DNA of 57,078 bases from JAZFYD01 sp036443405 (lineage in GTDB: Bacteria > Planctomycetota > PLA2). The notes below the pieces were generated by a model, which did no database searches, was not told the origin of the DNA, and saw only the letters and a program-made list of their open reading frames with translations. Below are positions 8,323 to 16,837 of the stretch, piece by piece; position 1 is the stretch's first letter; each line of letters begins with the position of its first letter. The DNA lies in contig JAZFYD010000011.1 in NCBI GenBank assembly GCA_036443405.1, forward strand, positions 1 to 57,078, read 5' to 3'. A program made the position numbers and the translations under genes.

Positions 8323-10059
8323 TCACTCCTTCGGCGCCGCCGCCACGATCTCGAACCGGAGGCCGTGCGCGCGGCGGCCCTCCTCGACGCTCAACTCGAA
8401 CCGGCGGATGAACCGGCCGAGGTCGATGAGCCCGCCGACCTCCTGCTCGGCTTCGGCCTTGGAATGGCCCTTCGAAATCATGTTCTGCGCGACGAGCGCG
8501 TCGCGGTTGGCCTCGAGCAGCTTGCGAGTCTCGGTGCCATCGAGCCAGAGCCCCGCGTTCACGCCGCCGAGCACGCCGGACTTGCCCTGGCCGTCGATGA
8601 GCCTCTTGATGAGCTCCGGCGACGACGCGATCACGAGATGGCCTCCGACGATCGCGAGGGACGGCGCGATGTTGTAGCGCACCGGAAGTCCCTTGCCTTC
8701 CATGCCGGACATCTCCATCGCGTCGGGTGGAAGGTAGCGCGCCGACTGAATCACCTGGCCGGCGTAGATCTCGGGCGCGATCAGGAACGGCTTCTCGCCT
8801 TGTTGCGCCCGCTGCGCGTTCACGATGCCGATCGTCGTCTGGAATGCGATCGTGAGTTTGGTCTCCATCCCCTCGACCTTGGTCATGCGGCCGATGAGCG
8901 CCACATGCGGATACTGCACCGCCGGCGCCTCGAGCGCCGTGTAGACCGGGCGCGTCGCGAGAATCGTCAGCTCCTTGCCGAAAGCGGGCAGGAACTCCTC
9001 GACGAAGTTCATTCCGCCGGACAAAGCCGTGAACGTCGTTTCGAGTTGAACGAGACCGGGGATGCCGGCCTCCGCGATGACCGCGTCCTTGTGGCTCCAG
9101 ACCGCTTCGAGATCGCGGCGCATGCGCAACACGGCAGCGGTGTGTTCGGGAAGTTCAAACGGCAGCGGTTCGAGCTTTCCGCCGAACGACGCCTGCAGAG
9201 GGCCCTCGGACTCGGTCCGCGGGACGAGCGCCTCGGCCGACAACGTCCACTGGCCGCGCGATTCCACGAGATCGACGCCGATCCCGAGAAACGGTGCGCC
9301 GTAGAGGCGCTCGGAAAGCGTGCCTTGAAAGAGCGCCGCCCCCAAGTCCTTCGCTTTTTTCGGTCGCGGCAAGACCGCGCGGAGCGTCGCGAGGTCGACG
9401 GCGCCGAACATCAGGCGGCCATCGCCGGCCAGCGTGCGCGCACCTTGGTAGTACGCGGTGTCCGCAACCGAGCGGCCTACGTGGTCGCGGACGTGTTTGG
9501 CCAGATCGCGATGGCTCGCCACGACGAGGAGATCGCCGTCGCGGTAATAGAACGTCTTCTCACGGAACGTGCGGATCGCCGGGCGTCCACCCTCGGCAGG
9601 AACGACTTCGGAGGAGCGGCGCAGAACGATCAGCGGCAGGCCCTTCAGGAAACGATCGGTGGCCGGCCCATCGACGCGCGCCAGGAAGACCACGTCGGGT
9701 TGCTTCTTGCCGGTGCGCGACGGGTAGATGCCGATCGCCATCTCGCGCGAACCGAGCGCGCGGGTCAGGGATTCGAGGTCATGATCGGTTGCGTCCTTTA
9801 GAGCCAGCAGCCCGAGGCGCACCGGTCCGAGTTGCGGCGACTCCCCGATGGCCTTGACGATCGGATGCGCGGCGACGGCTCTTCCCAAATCGGAGTCGAT
9901 CACCGAGACGACCTTCGGCGTGATGCCGTTCATCTCGAGGAAGGCGACGGCGTCCGCGGGTGCTAAAGCCGCGAGCCGGTGCGCGGCTTCGGGTTGAGCT
10001 TCCACTCCTTGTGCGAGAAGCGGGCAAGCAACGATCAAAAGGCCTAACAGAGTGCGCAT
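8323..10059 (-). CDS. Large exported protein, first gene of the DUF1800/DUF1501 operon
   Basis: The 578-residue product has a Sec signal peptide (MRTLLGLLIVACPLLAQGVEAQ) and then repeating alpha/beta segments such as LAPADAVAFLEMNG and DGDLLVVASHRDLAKHV. This style is common in poorly described planctomycete and proteobacterial periplasmic proteins of the DUF3352-like kind. I cannot assign a function. The start has an excellent ribosome-binding site (AAGGAG, 6 nt before the ATG). The gene ends 4 nt before the DUF1800 start and supplies that gene's ribosome-binding site, so the three genes are one transcription unit. It is probably a periplasmic partner or a reporter of the system handled by DUF1800/DUF1501, but nothing in the sequence proves that. 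Confidence 0.8.
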   Translation of the reverse strand: MRTLLGLLIVACPLLAQGVEAQPEAAHRLAALAPADAVAFLEMNGITPKVVSVIDSDLGRAVAAHPIVKAIGESPQLGPVRLGLLALKDATDHDLESLTRALGSREMAIGIYPSRTGKKQPDVVFLARVDGPATDRFLKGLPLIVLRRSSEVVPAEGGRPAIRTFREKTFYYRDGDLLVVASHRDLAKHVRDHVGRSVADTAYYQGARTLAGDGRLMFGAVDLATLRAVLPRPKKAKDLGAALFQGTLSERLYGAPFLGIGVDLVESRGQWTLSAEALVPRTESEGPLQASFGGKLEPLPFELPEHTAAVLRMRRDLEAVWSHKDAVIAEAGIPGLVQLETTFTALSGGMNFVEEFLPAFGKELTILATRPVYTALEAPAVQYPHVALIGRMTKVEGMETKLTIAFQTTIGIVNAQRAQQGEKPFLIAPEIYAGQVIQSARYLPPDAMEMSGMEGKGLPVRYNIAPSLAIVGGHLVIASSPELIKRLIDGQGKSGVLGGVNAGLWLDGTETRKLLEANRDALVAQNMISKGHSKAEAEQEVGGLIDLGRFIRRFELSVEEGRRAHGLRFEIVAAAPKE

Positions 10060-10153
10060 CGTTCACTCCTTCCGGAATCCGTCGGTTGTTCAGGCCAACG
10101 CGAAACCGATGCCGATTCTAAACCGCGGCCATGGCGGGTTTTTCGTCTATTTC

Positions 10154-10204
10154 ACCGTGTGGAAAGTTCACACGGTAAGGCGGGCGTCTCGGAGCGGGAC
10201 GCCC
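10154..10204 (-). terminator. Two adjacent hairpins downstream of gdhA
   Basis: ACCGTGTG (10154-10161) pairs with CACACGGT (10169-10176) around a 7-nt loop, and GGGCGTC (10182-10188) pairs with GACGCCC (10198-10204) around a 9-nt loop. Both lie between the gdhA stop and the promoter region of the next minus-strand operon. Neither is followed by a clear U-tract on the minus strand, so termination is a guess from position. Confidence 0.35.
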
Positions 10205-10227
10205 CCCAGCCTTGGCCGGGGCCGGGA

Positions 10228-11478
10228 TTACAACCAACCCCGGTCCCGAACCGCTTGCGCTACCCGCTGGACGGAAACCATGTACGCCGCGAGGCGGGGA
10301 TGCACCTGCTCGCGTTGGGCCATCTCCCAGACGGCGTTGAACGCATCGGTCATCTTGCGGTCCAAGCGGCTGTGCACGCGGTCCAGCGACCAGTAGTAGT
10401 TGTAGGTGTTTTGCACCTGCTCGAAGTACGACACGGTCACGCCGCCGGCGTTGGCCAATAAGTCCGGCAGAACGATGCAACCCTTGTCGTGCAGGATGTG
10501 ATCCGCATTCGGCGTCGTCGGCCCGTTCGCCAGTTCGCAAACGATCTTCGCCCGGATCTTGTCGGCGTTTTCCTTCGTGATGACGTTTTCGAGCGCGGAC
10601 GGAAACAGGATGTCCACGTCGAGTTCGAGCAACTCGGCGTTTGTAACCGCTTCGGTGCCCGGGAACCCGGCCACACGACCCGTGTCGCGCTTGTGTTGCA
10701 CCAACGCAACCGGATCCATGCCGCTCTCGCAGTACACACCGCCCCGGCTGTCGCTCGCGGCGACGAACTTGCTGTCACCCAGCAACTCGCGTTGCAACGT
10801 CGCGCCGAACTGCCCGGCGTTGCCGAAACCCTGCACCGCGTACGAGCAGGCCGCAGGATCCATGCCGAGGCGCTTGGTCGCTTCGCGCACGCAGTAGATG
10901 CCGCCGCGCGCGGTCGCGTCGTTGCGCCCCAGCGATCCACCGAGCGACAGCGGCTTGCCCGTGATCACGCCGGGATGCGACTCGCCGCCCATGTGCTCGT
11001 ACTCGTCCAGCATCCACGCCATGATCTGCGAGTTGGTGTAGACATCCGGCGCCGGCACGTCCTTCGTAACACCGAGGATCCGCCCAACGGCGCGCATGTA
11101 CGCACGCGCGAGCCGCTCCTGCTCACCCTGCGACAGCTCCTTCGGGTTGCACGTGATGCCGCCCTTGCCGCCGCCGAGGGGAATGTCCACGACCGCCGTC
11201 TTCCACGTCATCCACGCGGCGAGCGCGCGCACGGTGTCGATGGTCTCGTCCGGGTGCCAGCGCAAGCCGCCCTTCGTCGGGCCGCGTGCGCTGTTGTACT
11301 GCACGCGATAGCCGTTAAAGATCTTGTGGGTCCCATCGTCCATGCGCACCGGAAGCGTCACGCGGAACTCGCGCTGCGGCCACCGGAGAAAGTCACGAAG
11401 CGCGTCGTCGAGGCCGAGCTTGTCGGCGCACTCATCGAACTGCGCCTGTGCGATCTTGAAGGGGTTCAGGTCCGTCAT
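10228..11478 (-). CDS. gdhA: Glutamate dehydrogenase (Glu/Leu/Phe/Val dehydrogenase family)
   Basis: Catalyses the reversible NAD(P)-dependent conversion of glutamate to 2-oxoglutarate and ammonia in the cytoplasm. The 416-residue protein has the hexameric NAD-GDH length. The substrate domain contains RVQYNSARGPTKGGLRWHP and the lysine-rich catalytic motif DIPLGGGKGGI; the Rossmann domain carries VQGFGNAGQF. The late motif LPDLLANAGGVTVSYFEQVQN is typical of GDH rather than leucine or phenylalanine dehydrogenase. Cofactor preference cannot be fixed by eye. It is a single-gene unit with two hairpins after it, and is divergent from the PEP/pyruvate-binding gene across 112 bp. Confidence 0.95.
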   Translation of the reverse strand: MTDLNPFKIAQAQFDECADKLGLDDALRDFLRWPQREFRVTLPVRMDDGTHKIFNGYRVQYNSARGPTKGGLRWHPDETIDTVRALAAWMTWKTAVVDIPLGGGKGGITCNPKELSQGEQERLARAYMRAVGRILGVTKDVPAPDVYTNSQIMAWMLDEYEHMGGESHPGVITGKPLSLGGSLGRNDATARGGIYCVREATKRLGMDPAACSYAVQGFGNAGQFGATLQRELLGDSKFVAASDSRGGVYCESGMDPVALVQHKRDTGRVAGFPGTEAVTNAELLELDVDILFPSALENVITKENADKIRAKIVCELANGPTTPNADHILHDKGCIVLPDLLANAGGVTVSYFEQVQNTYNYYWSLDRVHSRLDRKMTDAFNAVWEMAQREQVHPRLAAYMVSVQRVAQAVRDRGWL

Positions 11479-11590
11479 GGAATCGCTCGTGGTGTTTCGC
11501 GGTTGGGACCAGCTGGGGATTCGCTGGAGGGTTGTGGATGGTTGGGGATACCTTAGGAGCCGATGACCAGCTTCTTAGCACAGCGCCGGT

Positions 11591-13894
11591 ATGAGTGATA
11601 CACCCAAGCGCGCGAGCGAACACAACCGCGACACGACGCTACAGCATCTCAAGGGCTACCTCGAAGCCTATCCCGGACTCGGCGGGAGAGTTTGCCGCGT
11701 GCTGCTGCTCTACCTGCATCGCCAGGGTTACGTCCGCATCGACGACATCTACCGCCAAGCCGAACGTGCGGAGGAGTGGAACAACCCGACGGACCCGAAC
11801 CGGCCGTCGGCGCGTCTGTGGGCGGCGGCGGAGAAGGAATCGATCAACCGCATCGTGATCAACCTCGCGGCGGATTGGCTGACACCCGATCAGGTGGACG
11901 AGATCGTCTGGGATGCGCATCGCCGCGACGAGGCCAAGTCCCTGGAGACGCTCGCCCGCATGCCGGACGTTTCCCTCGACCTCATCGGCGACAAGGTGAA
12001 CCAGTACGCGGCGATCGCGGGGCGCCGCTCCGGCAAGGGGCCCGCCGAGGCGACCGAGGGCACGCGCGTCGCGCTCCTGCGGCGCATCATCTCGGACCGC
12101 GTCGACTACATCTCCGTTGCGAAGCACCATCTGCGCATCCGCGACATCGCGCGGGTGTTCGAGCGCGTCGTTTCGACCGAACGCGGCAACGGCACGGTCG
12201 GGGGCAAGGCCGCCGGCATGCTGCTGGCGTGGGCGGTCCTGCGCGACGAGGCGCAGGGGCCCGTGAGGTTACCGGACACGATCTACGTGCTCACCGACGC
12301 GTACCAGGAGTTCAAGGAGATCAACGGCCTCCGCCACCTCGAGGACCACAAGTACCTGCCGATCGAAAAGGTGCGCAAGGACTTCCCGGCGATCTCCGAG
12401 GTCTTTCGCAACGCCGAATTTCCGCAGCGGATCGCGGACCTGCTCGCCGCCGAACTCGACCGCTGGGGCGAGGTGCCGCTGGTCGTGCGCTCCTCGAGCG
12501 TTCTGGAGGACAGCTTCGGCGCGGCGTTCAGCGGCATCTACAAGAGCTTCTTCGTCGCCAACACCGGTCCGCTCGAAAAGCGCCTGGAGGCTCTGCTCGG
12601 TGCGATCGCGGAGATCTACTCAGGCGTTTTCCATCCGGACGCGATCTCGTACCGGCGCGCGCACCGGATCATCGATTCCGACGAGCAGATGGGCGTGATG
12701 GTCCAGAAAGTCGTCGGCCGAAAACACGGCGGGTTTCATCTGCCGCAGTTCGCCGGTGTCGCGTTTTCCAGAAACGACTACCGGTGGAGCCGGCGCATTC
12801 AGCGCGAGGACGGATTGCTCCGCGTCGTCATGGGGCTTGGCACGCGCGCGGTGGACCGCGTGGACGACTACGCGCGCATGGTCCCGCTGAAGGCGCCGAC
12901 GCTGCGGCCGGAGACGACACCCGAGGAGATCGAACGCATCTCCCAAAAGCGCGTGGACCTCGTGGACCTCGACGCCCAACAGTTCCGCGCCGTCGGCGTG
13001 AGCGAAGTGCTCGCCGCGATGTCGGCGGAGGACATCGCGGACATGGTTTCGGTGCGGCAACCCGACGGGAATCTCGCGATGCCGGTCGGCACGCACGTCA
13101 CGGCCGACCCGAAGGACCTCTGCATCACGTTCGACCGCCTCTTGAGAAACGGCGAGTTCCCGGCGCGGATGAGCGCGATCCTGAAAAAGCTCGAGCACGC
13201 GTATCGCTGCCCCATCGACCTGGAGTTCGCCTACGACGATGGACATCTATACGCGCTCCAGTGCCGGCCGCTGGGATCGGACCAGCACCGCGTGGCCGCA
13301 CCCGTCCCGACGGGTATCCCCGAGGCGGACAAGGTCTTCTCGGCCACGAAGCACATCAACTCCGGATCGCTCGAGGCCATCGACTACGTCGTGCTGGTGG
13401 ACCCGCGGGACTACGGCGCGCTTCAGACCGTCGAACGGAAACTCGACGTCGCTCGCACGATCGGCCGGGTCAACGACGCCCTGAGCGAGAAGTCGTTCGT
13501 CCTCATGGGGCCGGGCCGCTGGGGCAGCCAGAACATCAACCTGGGCATCCAGATCAGCTACGCCGACATCTGCCACGCGAGCGCGCTCGTCGAAATCGCC
13601 CGGACCGAGCAGGGCTACACCCCGGAACCCTCGTTCGGGACGCACTTTTTCCAGGACCTGGTGGAGGCCGGCATCCTCTACCTGCCGCTTTATCCCGACC
13701 AGGGCGGCGTGGTCTACAACGAAGCCTTCCTGAACAGGTCGCGGAACCACCTCGGGCGGATCTCTCCGCGGGACGCGCAGATGGAGGGCGTGGTGCGGGT
13801 CATCCACGTCGGGGACGCGGGCGGCGGCCGGCGCCTCGATCTCCTGATGGACGGCGAGGAGCAGGAGGCGCTCTGCTACCTAACAGCCCGTTGA
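11591..13894 (+). CDS. PEP/pyruvate-binding (PPDK N-terminal, ATP-grasp) domain protein without phosphotransfer domains
   Basis: The 767-residue protein has an N-terminal helical region of unknown family (1-195), then the nucleotide-binding half of pyruvate phosphate dikinase/PEP synthase: GGKAAGM at 204-210, RSSSVLEDSFGAAFSG at 300-315, and the closing strands EFAYDDGHLYALQCRP near 545-560. The phospho-histidine swivelling domain and the PEP TIM-barrel that complete real PEP synthases are absent; about 190 residues of unknown fold follow instead (PGRWGSQNINLG motif near 640). It therefore should not make PEP by the normal cycle, and may be an ATP-grasp kinase or dikinase acting on another partner. 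The last residues TAR and the stop codon are encoded by an inverted-repeat element, which suggests the native 3' end was altered. Confidence 0.85.
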   Translation: MSDTPKRASEHNRDTTLQHLKGYLEAYPGLGGRVCRVLLLYLHRQGYVRIDDIYRQAERAEEWNNPTDPNRPSARLWAAAEKESINRIVINLAADWLTPDQVDEIVWDAHRRDEAKSLETLARMPDVSLDLIGDKVNQYAAIAGRRSGKGPAEATEGTRVALLRRIISDRVDYISVAKHHLRIRDIARVFERVVSTERGNGTVGGKAAGMLLAWAVLRDEAQGPVRLPDTIYVLTDAYQEFKEINGLRHLEDHKYLPIEKVRKDFPAISEVFRNAEFPQRIADLLAAELDRWGEVPLVVRSSSVLEDSFGAAFSGIYKSFFVANTGPLEKRLEALLGAIAEIYSGVFHPDAISYRRAHRIIDSDEQMGVMVQKVVGRKHGGFHLPQFAGVAFSRNDYRWSRRIQREDGLLRVVMGLGTRAVDRVDDYARMVPLKAPTLRPETTPEEIERISQKRVDLVDLDAQQFRAVGVSEVLAAMSAEDIADMVSVRQPDGNLAMPVGTHVTADPKDLCITFDRLLRNGEFPARMSAILKKLEHAYRCPIDLEFAYDDGHLYALQCRPLGSDQHRVAAPVPTGIPEADKVFSATKHINSGSLEAIDYVVLVDPRDYGALQTVERKLDVARTIGRVNDALSEKSFVLMGPGRWGSQNINLGIQISYADICHASALVEIARTEQGYTPEPSFGTHFFQDLVEAGILYLPLYPDQGGVVYNEAFLNRSRNHLGRISPRDAQMEGVVRVIHVGDAGGGRRLDLLMDGEEQEALCYLTAR

Positions 13895-14040
13895 AACGCC
13901 ATTGGGGCTGTGAGCGGATCTCGAAGCCGATCTCGGCGTCTCGAATCCTCGCCGTAGCCTGTGGCTACGTCTGCGGTCCGCTCCTTGACCTCGACTCCGA
14001 TCTCTCGCTCTCGCCTGCCAAGCACTTGTTCAACGGGCTG
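13884..14040. repeat. 157-bp inverted-repeat-bounded element overlapping a stop codon
   Basis: CAGCCCGTTGAA (13884-13895) and its perfect complement TTCAACGGGCTG (14029-14040) bound 133 nt with nested pairing: GAGCGGA (13912-13918) with TCCGCTC (13977-13983), and an inner hairpin GTAGCC-TGT-GGCTAC (13954-13968). The left arm encodes the last residues and the TGA of the preceding gene. The arms and the folded interior look like a non-autonomous mobile or REP-like repeat, or a large 3'-end RNA structure. The rest of the gap to the oxidase gene (14041-14183) holds nothing else that I can identify. Confidence 0.6.
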
Positions 14041-14183
14041 CCGCCCCACCGACTGATCGCAGCGCGAGCGGCCCCTCACCCCCGGATTCGACTTGTCCGG
14101 TTGGCTCCGTCCCGCTGATCGAGTAAGTTGCCGCCCGTGCCAGAATGACCCCCCTCTAGCACCGAAGGAGCTTGGCTCGAAAG

Positions 14184-14849
14184 ATGGATGTCTCCGGCGC
14201 GGCCGAAGCGGTCGCCGTCCCCACGAAAAAACCCTACAGCTTCACGCCCGGCAAACTGGCGATGTGGCTCTTCCTGGCGTCGGACGCCATGGGTTTCATG
14301 GGTTTCCTCGGCGTCTACATGGTGCTCCGCGTTGCCGCGCCGCTGAGGGTCGAAAACCTCACCGGCGAGCAAATCGCCGGCGGCTTCCGAAAGATCGGGG
14401 ACCCGGCGTTCGGGATTCCGCTCACCGCACTCATGACGTTCGTCCTGATCTGCAGCTCGGTGACGATGGTCAAGTCGCTTGCGGCGGTCCAGCGCGGCGA
14501 CGTCAAGCGGATGAAGATGTGGCTCGGCGCAACGATTCTCGGCGGGCTCTTCTTCCTCAGCTGTCAGGTGTATGAGTGGAGCCATCTCATTCACCTCGGC
14601 CTGAGCCCGGCCACGAACTACGGCGCGACGTTCTTCTTCCTGACCGGCTTTCACGGCTTGCACGTCACGTGCGGCGTGATCTACCTGAGCTGCATCTTCC
14701 GACGCGCGATGCAAAACGCGTACACGCAGGAGAACCACAGCCCGCTCGAACTGGTCGGTCTGTTCTGGCACTTCGTCGACCTCGTGTGGATCGTGCTGTT
14801 CACGGTCATCTACCTCATGCCCGAACCCGTCCTCCGAGCGAGCCAATGA
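14184..14849 (+). CDS. coxC: Cytochrome c oxidase subunit III family protein
   Basis: Membrane subunit III of a haem-copper terminal oxidase, which binds no metal and stabilises the catalytic core. The 221-residue protein shows about five membrane helices and the family motifs KLAMWLFLASDAMGF near the start, FFFLTGFHGLHVTCG in the middle and VGLFWHFVDLVWIVLFTVIYL at the end. The short five-helix form fits the caa3/ba3-like bacterial type. An in-frame TTG at 14172 is only 1 nt after AAGGAG, whereas the ATG at 14184 is 13 nt after it; I chose the ATG. Its stop overlaps the start of the subunit IV gene (ATGA). Subunits I and II are not in the window. Confidence 0.92.
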   Translation: MDVSGAAEAVAVPTKKPYSFTPGKLAMWLFLASDAMGFMGFLGVYMVLRVAAPLRVENLTGEQIAGGFRKIGDPAFGIPLTALMTFVLICSSVTMVKSLAAVQRGDVKRMKMWLGATILGGLFFLSCQVYEWSHLIHLGLSPATNYGATFFFLTGFHGLHVTCGVIYLSCIFRRAMQNAYTQENHSPLELVGLFWHFVDLVWIVLFTVIYLMPEPVLRASQ

Positions 14850-15139
14850 GCAACGAAGACCACAGCGCCCTCTACATGAAGATCTTCGGGTGGCTGACGG
14901 TTTGGACCGTCGCGGAGATCATCATCGCGATGCCGCAGGTCGGCGTGCCGCGCGGCATCATGATCGCCGGGCTGGCCGTGATGGCCACGATCAAGGCGTC
15001 GATGGTCGGGCTCTTCTACATGCACCTCAAATACGAGGGCAAGCTCATCTGGGCCGTGATCCTGAGCCCGCTCTTTCTCGCCGCGGTGATCTGCATCGGC
15101 TTCTGGCCCGACGCCGTCGGCTACTACGCCCGCCCCTAG
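14846..15139 (+). CDS. Prokaryotic cytochrome c oxidase subunit IV
   Basis: Small accessory oxidase subunit: 97 residues with three predicted membrane helices (TVWTVAEIIIAMPQ, IMIAGLAVMATIKASMVGLFYMHL, LIWAVILSPLFLAAVICIGFW). The motif KASMVGLFYMHLK, followed by a third helix, is the signature of the bacterial COX4 family. It starts in the ATGA overlap with the subunit III stop, so the two are translated together and form a two-gene unit. There is a 38-nt gap to the next gene. Confidence 0.9.
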   Translation: MSNEDHSALYMKIFGWLTVWTVAEIIIAMPQVGVPRGIMIAGLAVMATIKASMVGLFYMHLKYEGKLIWAVILSPLFLAAVICIGFWPDAVGYYARP

Positions 15140-15177
15140 GGGCGTAGCAGCAACGGCACGTGCTAGCATCCGCGCGT

Positions 15178-16725
15178 ATGTGGAGATGCGCCCGGCCCGT
15201 TGTCGCTTGCCTTGTCGGCGGCGTGCTCGCGGCGTGCGGCAGCAACGACGATTCCGCCCCCACCGCAACGCCGCCCCCGCAAAAGAAGCTCTCGCGGATC
15301 GATCAGGCCAACAACTGGTATCGCGACGCGGCACTCGACGGATTGGGTGAGCTGCGCAGTCTGCCCATCGACGAGTTGGAGGACATCCTGCGCCACGGCG
15401 AACGCTACGCGCACATCGCGGTGTTCGACTGGCTGCGCAAGAAGTTCGAGGTGAACCGGGAGATCGCGCGGCGCGACCCGCAAAACGAAAAAGCGCACCG
15501 GGCGATCGGCAACGTGCCGCTGACGGACTATCCAAACTTCCAAACTGTCTACCGGCGCTTCCAGGACGCGCCCCACCTGTCGCCCGAACTTCAGGATCAG
15601 CGCGCGCGCTGGGAGAGCCTGTTGCCGCCGGCCCGCACCCGACGTGGCAAACGGCTCCTGCAGGTGCTGCCCCAAAGACAGTTCGACGAGTTGAAGGCCA
15701 CACTCGCCGGGTTTGCCGAGTACGAAAAAATGCTCGCCGCGGATCCGGGACTCGCCAAGGCCATCCGGCTCCAAAGCCGGATGAACCAGGATCCGTTGCT
15801 CGCCAAGTTCGGAACGGTCTATCGGAGGATCGGCCCGTTCTTGGCTTTCTACGGATCGAAGCCGCTCAAATCGCGAGCCGAAGGCGCCAACGAGGTCGCG
15901 GATGTCGCGCTCGACGAGATCGCGCCGTTTTTGCAATCCCTCGCCGCGGCGTGGAAGCAAACACTGCTTGACCCCCTCGGCCGCGAGCTGCCCAAAAAAC
16001 CGATCCTGCTCTGGATGTTCGAACAGCCGGACGACTTCGGCCGGCACCGGACGGCGCTCCGCCTGCCCTGGGTGTCTGGTCTCGCCGCGGTGTGCGACCA
16101 GCGCACCTGGACGTTTGCGCATCCGACTCCGGCGGATCCGTCGCTGCTCTACCGGTCGCTCGCGCGCGAACTCACGATCCACCTGCGCCGCTTGCTGACG
16201 CCGCATCCGCTGCCGCACAAGGCCGCCCTCGTCCTGCACGAAGGCTGGCCGGAGATGTTCACGGCACTCAAGCCCGGCGGCGGTTTCGGCGGCACCCATC
16301 CCGAGTACCTGAAACACCTCGACAAGTGCAGGCGCGCCGATCTGCCGCTCGTGCCCCTCCGGTTCCTGCTCCGCCGGGAGAGCCACACGAACTGGCGCAG
16401 CGCGGCGCCGCTGTATCTCGCGCAGGCGGCAACCCAGCTGCTCGACCCGCTCGAGGAGACGATGGAGCGCGTCCGATACCTCGAGGCCTTTCGCGCGCAC
16501 TCCTGGTTGGTCGTGAAGTTCCTGCACGACGGCAATGGCGGCAAGTACCGCGCGAAACTGATGAAGTACACGGCCGCCGCGCTGGATCGCTGGAGCGGAT
16601 ACAGCGCAACAGACGCCATCCCCGCCGCCGCCGTGTTCGCCGCGATCTTCGAACTCCCCGACCAGGACGCCTGGGCCGAACTCCAGCGGGAGTTCGACGC
16701 CTACCTGAACAAATCGCTGGGCTAA
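15178..16725 (+). CDS. Lipoprotein of unknown function, peptidase-MA-like tail
   Basis: The ATG at 15178 gives a lipoprotein signal peptide with the lipobox VLAAC, then a low-complexity linker (SNDDSAPTATPPPQ) and about 480 residues of mostly helical sequence. The region around LAREL.IHLRRLL....KAALVLHEGWPEMF (residues 325-360) has the look of peptidase-MA/DUF1570-like secreted proteins, but the HExxH zinc motif is absent, so I do not call a protease. An upstream in-frame GTG at 15160 is unlikely because it lacks a ribosome-binding site and spoils the signal peptide. It follows the oxidase genes, and a strong hairpin separates it from a convergent gene. Confidence 0.75.
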   Translation: MWRCARPVVACLVGGVLAACGSNDDSAPTATPPPQKKLSRIDQANNWYRDAALDGLGELRSLPIDELEDILRHGERYAHIAVFDWLRKKFEVNREIARRDPQNEKAHRAIGNVPLTDYPNFQTVYRRFQDAPHLSPELQDQRARWESLLPPARTRRGKRLLQVLPQRQFDELKATLAGFAEYEKMLAADPGLAKAIRLQSRMNQDPLLAKFGTVYRRIGPFLAFYGSKPLKSRAEGANEVADVALDEIAPFLQSLAAAWKQTLLDPLGRELPKKPILLWMFEQPDDFGRHRTALRLPWVSGLAAVCDQRTWTFAHPTPADPSLLYRSLARELTIHLRRLLTPHPLPHKAALVLHEGWPEMFTALKPGGGFGGTHPEYLKHLDKCRRADLPLVPLRFLLRRESHTNWRSAAPLYLAQAATQLLDPLEETMERVRYLEAFRAHSWLVVKFLHDGNGGKYRAKLMKYTAAALDRWSGYSATDAIPAAAVFAAIFELPDQDAWAELQREFDAYLNKSLG

Positions 16726-16769
16726 GACCTCGGCCTCGGCCCCGACCTCATGCGTCGGTCGCCGCCTCT

Positions 16770-16824
16770 CGGTCCCCCGACCACTGACCTCGCGCCCCAA
16801 CGCAGGGACAGTGGTCGCCGACCG
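16770..16824. terminator. Long hairpin between convergent genes, candidate bidirectional terminator
   Basis: CGGTC..CGACCACTG (16770-16786) pairs with CAGTGGTCG..GACCG (16809-16824): 14 base pairs with a small internal loop and a 22-nt apical loop, placed between two convergent stop codons (16725 and 16838). It has no clear U-tract on either strand. Confidence 0.45.
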
Positions 16825-16837
16825 GGGAGTTAGCCTG

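Noticed and set aside
11692..14118. An 808-codon open frame in another frame of the PEP/pyruvate-binding gene
   Set aside because: The product is Arg/Gly/Pro-rich shadow sequence; the true frame carries the ATP-grasp motifs.
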